64,000 nt of DNA from an uncultured Psychroserpens sp. (GTDB lineage: Bacteria > Bacteroidota > Bacteroidia > Flavobacteriales > Flavobacteriaceae). Position numbers and translations under genes: made by a program. Below the pieces are notes generated by a model. The model did no database searches. It saw only the letters and a list, made by a program, of their open reading frames with translations, and was not told the DNA's origin. Below are positions 33,769 to 42,000 of the stretch, piece by piece. The DNA is taken from NCBI RefSeq assembly GCF_947500255.1, contig NZ_CANMRL010000001.1, positions 496,001-560,000 of the forward strand, in the 5' to 3' direction. The number at the start of each line of letters is the position of its first letter. Position 1 is the stretch's first letter.

Positions 33769-34188
33769 GTTTTTCGTTTTTAGGGATTATAGATTCAATT
33801 TTTAAATTATGTTAATAATATTAGGGCATCAAAAAATGCCAATCGAGGGAAGAATGGATTATTAACTTTTTTGGCATAACTATGCCTATAAAATTGAGGG
33901 AAATTTAAACGCGCAAATGCATCTAAACATGAAATGGATTAATAAAATACCTTGATAAGTGAATTTAGGGGCTTATGAAGGACTTCAAACATAGTGCTTT
34001 TTAGGAGATAAACAAAAAAATATCCGACGAAAAGTTATTTTTTATCGATTAAATACGCGATTTTAAATATTTATTGTTCATTAACTGTTAATAACTCCAT
34101 TCTGTATAATAGAAAATTTTCAAATGTATACTCCCTTTTTTAGGGACTTACTTAACATAAGTTTATACAAATTTGAAATACTATTAGC
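33769..34188. other. 420-bp non-coding region with two GGCAT palindromes
   Basis: Divergent region between the small peptide (minus) and a lipoprotein gene (plus). GGCATCAAAAAATGCC at 33825-33840 and GGCATAACTATGCC at 33873-33886 share the GGCAT/ATGCC halves with different spacers. Nothing else is recognisable apart from the -7 box at its right edge. Confidence 0.5.
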
Positions 34189-34196
34189 TACATTTG
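34189..34196 (+). promoter_or_regulatory. -7 box of the SnoaL-like lipoprotein gene
   Basis: TACATTTG, an exact TAnnTTTG, overlapping an in-frame TTG at 34194. That TTG would be upstream of the transcription start, so translation must begin at the ATG at 34218. Confidence 0.5.
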
Positions 34197-34217
34197 AGAA
34201 GATTAATACCTTCCAAA

Positions 34218-35321
34218 ATGAAATTTTCTTGTTATCTCCTCCTTATTGTATTATTCTTTTCATGCCAAAAATCAAGAGACATTAATCAAGAGAAGGAATA
34301 CATAAAAGCACAAATTGATCTCGTTACTCAAGCACATTATAATCAAGATGCGAATCTATTCTATGAACCTAATGCTAATGAATGGTATGACATACGATAT
34401 GGTCAAATAACAACACAACATAAAGAAGAAGCCATTCCTCCAACACAAGCCTATTTAGATCAAATGGAGTTTAAGGACATGGTTATGCGTGATGAACCAA
34501 TTATTCAAATTTCCGAAGATGCCACTTTAGCTACCTATAGTAATTCGGCAACTATAAGAGGTATTTTAAACAAAGTGCCTGTTTTTTGGGTTGTAGCATG
34601 GCAAAGCACCTTAAGAAAGGTTAATGGCGAATGGAAAATCATAAGCACCACCAATACTGAAGCTACTCAATCAATTAGTGCAAAAGTGATATTAGATTAT
34701 GCTCGAGATTATACAAATGCTAGCGATACCATACAGTCACTATATGCTATGGCCGAATGCAAAGCGCCAGATAATAGAGACTTTAAAACGCTTATTTTAT
34801 CCAACCATAAAGGAAGTAAAATGGAACAGCAATCTGGTGCCAATCACTATATTATGAAACAAGGAGAGCAAAACTCCTGGAGTTATAACGTCAATACAAA
34901 AACATACACTGATAGTCTTAGCGCAGCCACCAAGACCTTTGTTCAAGGGCACGAATTACATTGGTTAAGTCTTTTTCCGGAAGATCGTTTTACTAAAGCC
35001 TCATTTGATGGCATCGTACCATTTAAAGATCAAAACGCTTTTAAGATTACATTCCTAAATGCTGTTAAGTCTCCTGTCAACTTTTATTATGCCTTTGAGA
35101 CTTATCAGCCACTTGGTTTCGAAATTTTTCCTGGACCAGATCAAGACAAGGTAGTGATTGCGTATGAAAACTGGGAGCTACTAAACAGCCTCAACATATT
35201 TAAAAAAGCCACATTTACTCAAGGTGAAGAGGTTTTTGAATATGCTTTTACCGATATTAAAATCAATACCTTAAATGATTCCAGTTTTGAGAGTACTGTG
35301 AACGTAATAGAACAAAACTAA
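34218..35321 (+). CDS. Lipoprotein with an NTF2/SnoaL-like first domain
   Basis: 367 residues from the ATG at 34218 (MKFSCYLLLIVLFFSC, lipobox FFSC with Cys16). Residues about 22-140 (EYIKAQIDLVTQAHYNQDANLFYEP, DEPIIQISEDATLATYSNSATIRG, VFWVVAWQSTLRKVNGEWKIISTTNTE) have the order of a DUF4440/SnoaL-like domain. The rest (YAMAECKAPDNRDFKTLILSNHKGSKMEQQSG ... YYAFETYQPLGFEIFPG) is beta-rich and not recognised. Single gene with its own promoter. Function unknown. Confidence 0.7.
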   Translation: MKFSCYLLLIVLFFSCQKSRDINQEKEYIKAQIDLVTQAHYNQDANLFYEPNANEWYDIRYGQITTQHKEEAIPPTQAYLDQMEFKDMVMRDEPIIQISEDATLATYSNSATIRGILNKVPVFWVVAWQSTLRKVNGEWKIISTTNTEATQSISAKVILDYARDYTNASDTIQSLYAMAECKAPDNRDFKTLILSNHKGSKMEQQSGANHYIMKQGEQNSWSYNVNTKTYTDSLSAATKTFVQGHELHWLSLFPEDRFTKASFDGIVPFKDQNAFKITFLNAVKSPVNFYYAFETYQPLGFEIFPGPDQDKVVIAYENWELLNSLNIFKKATFTQGEEVFEYAFTDIKINTLNDSSFESTVNVIEQN

Positions 35322-35389
35322 ATCCTCTTAAAACAAAAAAGCATCCCGATTTTTGATTACTCAAAAAAAGGAAAGCTTCTCATCGGTAA

Positions 35390-35435
35390 GAACTCAACAA
35401 CATTGAGGTTCTCACAACTCTAGGATTTCTCCTAG
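35390..35435. repeat. Two adjacent inverted repeats, possible terminators
   Basis: GAACTCAA...TTGAGGTTC at 35390-35411 (one bulge) and CTAGGATTTCTCCTAG at 35420-35435 (perfect 6-bp stem). They lie between the lipoprotein gene (plus) and tRNA-Asp (minus). No run of T follows on the plus strand, so termination is uncertain. Confidence 0.35.
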
Positions 35436-35461
35436 AACAACACAACTAATCTTTATTGCAA

Positions 35462-35490
35462 AAAAAAGCCCTAATCTCTTAAGGCTCTTG
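35462..35490 (-). terminator. Terminator of tRNA-Asp
   Basis: On the minus strand AGCCTTAA, a GAGA turn and TTAGGGCT followed by a U run (plus-strand A at 35462-35467), starting about 10 nt after the tRNA 3' end. Confidence 0.75.
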
Positions 35491-35499
35491 CAATTTTAG

Positions 35500-35573
35500 C
35501 GGTCTGGACGGGACTCGAACCCGCGACCTTCGCCGTGACAGGGCGACATTCTAACCAACTGAACTACCAGACC
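35500..35573 (-). tRNA. tRNA-Asp (GTC)
   Basis: 74 nt. Acceptor GGTCTGG pairs with CCAGACC, discriminator G. D arm has GTTCAGTTGGTTAGAA, the anticodon loop CTGTCAC reads GTC, and the T arm has the GGTTCGAGTCC form. CCA is not encoded. It has a promoter (35592-35621) and terminator of its own. Confidence 0.97.
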
Positions 35574-35591
35574 GTTGCTTTATTGCGAGGG

Positions 35592-35621
35592 CAAATATAC
35601 ATTCGATTTTTAATATCACAA
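35592..35621 (-). promoter_or_regulatory. Promoter of tRNA-Asp
   Basis: Minus-strand TTG (35619-35621), 19 nt, TATATTTG (35592-35599): a full match to the Bacteroidetes housekeeping promoter, 19 bp before the tRNA. Confidence 0.8.
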
Positions 35622-35650
35622 ATATTTTATGACAATTTTTTATCAAAAAT

Positions 35651-36580
35651 TTAAATAAATTTTTGACGTTCGACCATATAGGTCGTCAATATCTTATCAA
35701 AGGATTTATTGATATCAGCTTCTACATATTTAATTTGATATTGTCCGCACTTTAATCGTATACTCTTAAAGTAGTCTTCAACAGCATTTTCATACCCTTC
35801 TTTTACTGTATCTGGATACAAATTAATGTATTCGTTTGTTTCAACATCTATAAATCGTTTAGGCGAATTGTCAAAATCAAATTTCAATTCTTTCTCTTTA
35901 TCAATCACATGAAATAGCACCACTTCATGCTTGTTATATTTCAAATGCCGTAAGGCTTCAAATAACTTGACATCATCTGTCGACGTTTGCAACATATCTG
36001 TAAAAAAGAAAATCAACGATCGCCTATGAATATTCTCTGCAATTTGATGCAAGTAGGTATAGGTCTCAGTGGTCTTATTTAATTGCTTTGAAACCACCAT
36101 GTTACTCAACTGACTTAGTAACATTTGATGATGACGTTCACTACCCTTTTCAGGTGCATAATAATCATAAGCATCACTATAAATACTTAAACCTACAGCA
36201 TCCCGTTGCTTTTTTAAAATATGCATCAATGATGCCGATGCTAATGCCGAAAAGCCTATTTTATTAAGATTAGAGATACTAAAATCTTTGAGTTCAGGAT
36301 AATGCATCGAACTACTATTGTCTACAATAAGATGACAGCGTAAGTTGGTCTCATCATCATAACGTTTTGTATAAAGCTTATCTGTTTTAGCATACAGCTT
36401 CCAATCTATATGACGCGTACTTTCGCCTTGATTATATATCTTATGTTCGGCAAACTCTGCGGAAAAGCCGTGAAACGGACTCTTATGCATCCCAGCAATA
36501 AAACCTTCTACTACTTGCTTAGCAAGGAGTTCCAAGTTTTTAAAGCCGCCTGCTTTATTAAGTTCTGCCTGTAAATTCAT
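35651..36580 (-). CDS. DUF58 / von-Willebrand-like protein (MoxR-associated type)
   Basis: 309 residues. The DUF58 signature GFSAEFAEHKIYNQGESTRHIDWKLYAKTDKLYTKRYDDETN is followed by LIVDNSSSMHYP, a D-x-S-x-S metal-binding (MIDAS) motif as in vWA domains. Such proteins usually work with a MoxR AAA ATPase in assembly or stress responses; none is in view. No signal peptide. It follows clpP by 3 bp, so the two are probably cotranscribed. Confidence 0.88.
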   Translation of the reverse strand: MNLQAELNKAGGFKNLELLAKQVVEGFIAGMHKSPFHGFSAEFAEHKIYNQGESTRHIDWKLYAKTDKLYTKRYDDETNLRCHLIVDNSSSMHYPELKDFSISNLNKIGFSALASASLMHILKKQRDAVGLSIYSDAYDYYAPEKGSERHHQMLLSQLSNMVVSKQLNKTTETYTYLHQIAENIHRRSLIFFFTDMLQTSTDDVKLFEALRHLKYNKHEVVLFHVIDKEKELKFDFDNSPKRFIDVETNEYINLYPDTVKEGYENAVEDYFKSIRLKCGQYQIKYVEADINKSFDKILTTYMVERQKFI

Positions 36581-36583
36581 CTG

Positions 36584-37129
36584 TTATTTTAAAATGCCAT
36601 CAACAATACCGTAAGCCTTTGATTCCTTGGCTCCCATCCAATGATCACGATTAAAGTCTTTCATGACCTGTTCAACTGTTTGACCACAATTTTCGGCTAA
36701 GATTTTTGCACTTAGCTCCTTGGTCTTTATAATCTCTTGAGCCGTAATCTCTATATCACTAGCTTGTCCGCGAGCACCACCACTTGGTTGATGTATCATA
36801 ACTCTAGCATGTGGTTGTATAAAACGTTTACCTTTTGTACCAACAGATAGTAGAATAGATCCCATAGATGCCGCCAATCCAGTACAAATAGTAGATACAT
36901 CGCTATTTAACGATTTAATACAGTCATACATAGCAAATCCAGAAGTGACATAACCTCCAGGACTGTTGATATATAAATGGATGTCTTTCGTCTCTAAAGA
37001 GTCTAAATACAATAGTCTATCTATAACATGTTTTGCCGAATCGTCATCTACCATTCCCCATAAAAATACTTTACGCTCTTCTAATAGTTTACTATCTATT
37101 ACATCTTGTGTTTTCGATTTTTTTGTCAT
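36584..37129 (-). CDS. clpP: ClpP-family protease subunit
   Basis: 181 residues, about 15-20 shorter than typical ClpP at the N-terminus, so the propeptide and axial-loop part are reduced. The catalytic triad is visible: Ser88 (TGLAASMGS), His113 (MIHQPSGG) and Asp162 (FNRDHWM). It forms a barrel protease with ClpX or ClpC. It may be a second ClpP copy, since clpX and tig are not next to it. About 90 bp downstream of trxA, beyond a terminator. Confidence 0.9.
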   Translation of the reverse strand: MTKKSKTQDVIDSKLLEERKVFLWGMVDDDSAKHVIDRLLYLDSLETKDIHLYINSPGGYVTSGFAMYDCIKSLNSDVSTICTGLAASMGSILLSVGTKGKRFIQPHARVMIHQPSGGARGQASDIEITAQEIIKTKELSAKILAENCGQTVEQVMKDFNRDHWMGAKESKAYGIVDGILK

Positions 37130-37153
37130 CTTGTGTTTATTTGCATTAAAAAT

Positions 37154-37186
37154 AAAAAAAGGTTCACCATAATGGCAAACCTTTTA
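37154..37186 (-). terminator. Terminator of trxA
   Basis: On the minus strand AAAAGGTTtgCCAT...ATGGtgAACCTTTT stem followed by a U run (plus-strand A from 37154), 30 bp past the trxA stop. Confidence 0.75.
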
Positions 37187-37217
37187 TCATTTCTTTTAGA
37201 TTATATCTAATTAATTC

Positions 37218-37535
37218 TTACAATAAAGAATCGATAGCTTCTGTATAAGCATTTTTAGGTGCAACACCTACTTGACGTCCAACCACTTCTCCATTTTGGA
37301 AAACTAAAACAGTTGGGATGTTACGCACACCATACTTAGCAGCAAATTCTTGATTTGCATCTACATCTACTTTACCTACAACAGCCTTACCGTCGTACTC
37401 TGTGCTAATTTCATCAATGATTGGTCCAACCATTCTACATGGTCCACACCAAGCAGCCCAAAAATCAACCATTACTGGTTTATCACTCTTTAATACTGTT
37501 TCTTCAAACGTTGCATCTGTTATTTCTAATGCCAT
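37218..37535 (-). CDS. trxA: Thioredoxin
   Basis: 105 residues, the standard thioredoxin length. Active site Cys30-Gly-Pro-Cys33 in FWAAWCGPCRMVGP, cis-Pro in NIPTVLVFQNGE. Cytoplasmic disulfide reductase. Has a full promoter (37577-37610) and its own terminator. Confidence 0.95.
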   Translation of the reverse strand: MALEITDATFEETVLKSDKPVMVDFWAAWCGPCRMVGPIIDEISTEYDGKAVVGKVDVDANQEFAAKYGVRNIPTVLVFQNGEVVGRQVGVAPKNAYTEAIDSLL

Positions 37536-37576
37536 AATTATATTATCTATGTTTAACTTCGTTTTAATTTAATACA

Positions 37577-37610
37577 CAAAATTAGTCAAAAATTTTGCCA
37601 AACCTTACAA
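37577..37610 (-). promoter_or_regulatory. Promoter of trxA
   Basis: Minus-strand TTG (37608-37610), 23 nt, TAATTTTG (37577-37584), about 42 bp before the start codon. Confidence 0.7.
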
Positions 37611-37751
37611 TGACAGTATTTGTTTTGATTATAAGGTTATTGATTGGTTATATAGCCATAATTTGGGCGCATAAACCAGGCTCTCACAAGTCGCTCTCTT
37701 TGAGGAGCTCCAACAATTGCTCCATCCTTTGCGCATTCAAAATGTTAAAAT

Positions 37752-37809
37752 GCAACCATAAAGTTGCGTATTAATATAATTTAGTATACTTTAGCAACCA
37801 TAAAGTTGC
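37752..37809. promoter_or_regulatory. Two identical ArsR-type operators
   Basis: GCAACCATAAAGTTGC at 37752-37767 and again at 37794-37809, 42 bp apart (about four helical turns). Each is an inverted repeat GCAAC-N6-GTTGC. They lie 25-82 bp before an SRPBCC gene cotranscribed with an ArsR regulator, the likely binder. Confidence 0.75.
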
Positions 37810-37833
37810 ATATTAATCAAAAAATCGAATATT

Positions 37834-38265
37834 ATGAAAGATAGTATCACTAAAGAAAAAGTATTTGTTCATCCCATCGAAAAAGTGTGGGATGCTATTT
37901 CAAAAGCAGAAGAAATTTCAGCTTGGTTTATTCAAGCCGACTTTAAAGCCGAAAAAGGATACCAATACACATTTACTTCGGAGCCCAATGAAAAAGGTTG
38001 TACCACAATTAGTGGTACCGTAAAAGAAGCAAATCCTTATGTATTAGCCTATACATGGATTGTTGCCGACACCAAAGTAGAAACCACTGTCACATGGACC
38101 TTAGAATCTGTAGCAGAGGGCACAAAATTGTATTTGGAACACTCCGGAATTTCAAACTATGGTGGAGAAACAGCTATAGCCATGTTTGAAAGTTTTAATG
38201 GTGGCTGGGACAACTGTGTTAATTTATTAACCGATTATCTAAAAACAGTAGTCAATGCAGGATAG
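37834..38265 (+). CDS. SRPBCC (AHSA1-like) protein
   Basis: 143 residues of the START/AHSA1 fold: MKDSITKEKVFVHPIEKVWDAISKAEEISAWFIQADFKAEKG, VTWTLESVAEGTKLYLEHSG, FESFNGGWDNCVNLLTDYL. These proteins form a hydrophobic pocket for a small ligand, and the group found beside ArsR genes is thought to sense or bind stress-related molecules. It overlaps the ArsR gene by 11 bp and shares the paired operators. Confidence 0.85.
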   Translation: MKDSITKEKVFVHPIEKVWDAISKAEEISAWFIQADFKAEKGYQYTFTSEPNEKGCTTISGTVKEANPYVLAYTWIVADTKVETTVTWTLESVAEGTKLYLEHSGISNYGGETAIAMFESFNGGWDNCVNLLTDYLKTVVNAG

Positions 38266-38584
38266 ACTAACAACGCTTTTTAAAGCTGTGGCAGATCCAA
38301 CAAGGCGCGAAATTTTTCACGCCTTGGTGATTGCCAGTTCGGCTTTATCAATCACTCAAATATCCAATCAGTTCGAAATGACCAGACAAGGAGTTACTAA
38401 ACATATTAAAACCTTAGAAGATGCTGGATTGGTTCATTTAGATACCAAGGGTCGTGAACGCTTTTGTAATGCTAATGCTAAACCTTTAAAAGAATTAAGC
38501 AAATGGATGACATTCTATGAACAGTTCTGGGATAACTCGTTAGATAATTTAGATCACTTCTTAAACACCTCAAAAGATGCTTAA
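38255..38584 (+). CDS. ArsR-family transcriptional regulator
   Basis: 109 residues: winged helix RLTTLFKAVADPTRREIFHALVIASSALSITQISNQFEMTRQGVTKHIKTLEDAGLVHLDTKGRERFCNANAKPL. No cysteine pair typical of arsenic or metal sensors; this is the SdpR-like type linked to SRPBCC proteins. Likely binds the two GCAAC-N6-GTTGC sites upstream of the operon and represses it. Confidence 0.9.
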   Translation: MQDRLTTLFKAVADPTRREIFHALVIASSALSITQISNQFEMTRQGVTKHIKTLEDAGLVHLDTKGRERFCNANAKPLKELSKWMTFYEQFWDNSLDNLDHFLNTSKDA

Positions 38585-39008
38585 CAACAAACCTGTGAAT
38601 CATGTAAATACAGATTACAACAAGCAAATAGACATATCAGCTTCACCTAAAGAAGCCTTTAAAGCACTTACAGATCATATTCATTTGTGGTGGTCAAGAA
38701 CAAGCGACTCAGTTCAAAAAGAAGGTGGACACTTTACGATTCATTTTGAGAATGGTTATTGGTGGACCTTTAAAATATTAGAATTTACACCAAATAACGA
38801 AATCATTTGGAAATGCATTGATGGTGAGCCCGATTTCAACAAAGAATGGATTGGCCACGTCTTACATTGGAAAATTACAGAAATCGATTCCAAAACAATA
38901 ATTAACTTTCATCAAGTTGGTCTAACGCCAGACATTGATTGTTATGAGGTATGCTCAACTACTTGGGATATGTTTATTGCTCACCGGTTAAAAGATCATC
39001 TCAGTTAA
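38577..39008 (+). CDS. SRPBCC-domain protein (second copy)
   Basis: 143 residues, 8-bp overlap with the ArsR gene. START-like fold (QIDISASPKEAFKALTDHIHLWWSRTSDSVQKEGGHFTIHFENGYWWTFKILEF, HVLHWKITEIDSKTIINFHQVGL). It differs from the first SRPBCC protein, so it is not a recent duplicate. Third gene of the ArsR operon; converges with dnaE. Confidence 0.85.
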   Translation: MLNNKPVNHVNTDYNKQIDISASPKEAFKALTDHIHLWWSRTSDSVQKEGGHFTIHFENGYWWTFKILEFTPNNEIIWKCIDGEPDFNKEWIGHVLHWKITEIDSKTIINFHQVGLTPDIDCYEVCSTTWDMFIAHRLKDHLS

Positions 39009-39015
39009 CATCAAA

Positions 39016-42000
39016 CTAATTCAACTTATACCTCACATCATTAGTTTCCAATTCGTTTAAAAGCTCTTGAGAAATTTTCACTTTTTGTTTGCGACTTGGC
39101 ATGTTAAGTTTGATCTTTTCATCGTTGTCGTAAACAATAAAATTGAGGGCTTTTTCTCCTTGATGTAGTCTAAACAAATCTTGTAATATAGAGATACGTT
39201 GTTCTTGTAAATCTCTTATGTTTAATTGGATAGATAACTTCTTAGCATAGGTATCCATCACATCATGTAACAATTGAAAATTATTAAACTGTAATCTTGG
39301 ATCACTCTTTTTACCCGTATCTCTATTGACCCAACCTTCTCTAACAAAAGCTCTTACATAGATAAAGCTATTCTTAACCAAAAAATGACGATACTTTAAA
39401 TATTCTTCTCCAAAGATTCTAAACTCAAAACTATCAGTATAATCTTCAACCATAAAAATAGCCCAGCCTTTACCTTGTTTACTAACACGATGTTGCACAT
39501 CTGTTACTACACCTCCAAACGTTAATTCACGATTCACATAGTTTTCCAGTTCATTGAAAAGTGCTAAAGTACCATTACAAAAGGTTTTCATTTCCACTTT
39601 AAAATCATCTAACGGATGACCAGAAATATAAACGCCAACAACTTCTTTTTCTTGAGCTAACTTTTCCATAGTTCCCCATTCTTCACATGGTGGAACAATA
39701 GGTTCAGCAATTTGAACATCACTTGCAGCTCCAAACAAACTCACTTGAGCAGAATTTTCATTCTCCTGATGCTTTGCGCCATACTTAATGGCTTTCTCTA
39801 AAAAGGTAATACCATCACCTTCATCATGAAAATATTGTGCACGATGTGTATCTCCAAAACCATCAAAACCGCCTGCTAAAGCTAAATTCTCAAACGCTTT
39901 TTTATTGGCCGCACGTAAATCAATACGCTTTGCCATATCAAAAATAGATTTATAGGGCCCATCTTCTTTACGGTTTTTTACAATCGTTTTCACAGCACCA
40001 TGACCAACACCTTTTATAGCTCCCATTCCAAAACGAACAGCACCATTTTGATTTACCGAAAACTTATAATACGATTCATTGACATCTGGACCTAAAACTT
40101 CCAATCGCATACGTTTACATTCTTCCATAAAGAAGGTCACTTGCTTGATGTCATTCATATTATTAGACAGTACAGCTGCCATATATTCGGCTGGATAATG
40201 AGCTTTTAAATAGGCTGTTTGATAGGCAATCCATGCATAACATGTAGAATGCGATTTGTTAAACGCATAACTTGCAAAGGCTTCCCAATCTTTCCATACT
40301 TTCTCTAGAACTTTTGCATCATGGCCATTAGCACTCGCTTGGTCAATAAATTTTGGTTTCATCTTATCGAGAACCGCGATTTGTTTTTTACCCATTGCCT
40401 TACGAAGTACATCGGCTTCACCTTTGGTGAAATCTGCTAGTTTTTGTGATAACAACATTACCTGCTCTTGATACACCGTAATCCCATAGGTTTCTTTGAG
40501 ATATTCTTCCATCGCAGGAAGATCATAATCAATCTCTTCATCGCCATGCTTACGACGTACAAAACTCGGGATATATTCCATTGGTCCTGGACGATAAAGC
40601 GCATTCATAGCGATTAAATCTTCAAAAACCGTTGGTTTTAAATCTCTAAGATGTTTTTGCATTCCGGGAGACTCATATTGAAATACACCTACTGTTTCTC
40701 CTCTTTGGAATAGTTCGTATGTTTTTTCATCATCTAAAGGGAAGTTTTCTGGATCGAGCAAAATATCGTGTTTTGCTTTTACGATTTTAACCGTATCCTT
40801 GATTAAAGTCAAGGTTTTTAACCCTAAGAAATCCATCTTCAGTAATCCAGCGTCTTCAACAACAGAGTTATCAAATTGGGTAACATACAAATCAGAATCT
40901 TTCGCAGTCGAAACAGGAACGAATTTGGTAATATCATCCGGAGTAATAATCACACCACACGCGTGAATTCCGGTATTACGAACCGAACCTTCTAATGTTC
41001 TTGCAAGATTTACAGTTTCAGATTCGAGATCATCACCATCTGCAATATTGAGTAACTGATTGACTTTCTCTAAATCTTCAGCTCGAAATTTCTTACCTAA
41101 TTCCTTTTCATCTAAACCAAAAATTTTATTCAATTTAGACATGGTAGGAATCAACTTTGCAATTCGGTCTGCATCAAATAGAGGTAGATCTAAAACTCTA
41201 GCTGTATCACGAATAGATGACTTTGCAGCCATCGTTCCGTAAGTGATGATTTGTGCGACTTGATTGGCTCCGTATTTTTCAATCACATAGTCCATTACTC
41301 GACTTCGACCTTCATCATCAAAATCGATATCAATATCTGGCATGCTTATACGATCTGGATTTAAAAAACGCTCAAAAAGCAGGTCATACTTTAAAGGGTC
41401 AATATTGGTAATCCATAAACAGTAAGCAACTACAGATCCAGCAGCAGAACCACGACCTGGCCCAACAGATACATCCATATTACGTGCTTCACGAATAAAA
41501 TCCTCTACAATTAAAAAGTAACCTGGATATCCAGTGTTCTCTATAACACTCAACTCAAAGTCAAGACGTTCTTTTATATCATCGGTTAATTCGTCATATC
41601 TTTTTTTTGCACCTTCGTAGGTTAAATGTTTAAGATAGGCATTCTCACCACGTTTTCCGCCATCGGCCAAATCGGCATCATCTTTAAATTGATCTGGAAT
41701 GTCAAATGCAGGTAATAACACATCTCGAGCCAATTCAAACGCTTCTACCTTATCCACTACATCCTGAATATTAGTAATAGCTTCTGGAAGGTCTCTAAAG
41801 AGCGTTTTCATGTCTTCAGACGATTTGAAATAATACTCTTGGTTAGGTAATCCATAACGATACCCTCGTCCGCGACCTATAGGTGTTGATTGCTTCTCAC
41901 CATCTTTAACACACAATAGAATGTCATGAGCATTAGCATCTTTTTGTTTACAGTAATAGGTATTATTTGTAGCAACGATCTTGACATCGTGTTTATGAGC

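Noticed and set aside
36584-37129. ClpP as a truncated pseudogene
   Set aside because: It is shorter than usual at the N-terminus, but the Ser-His-Asp triad and the full core are intact.
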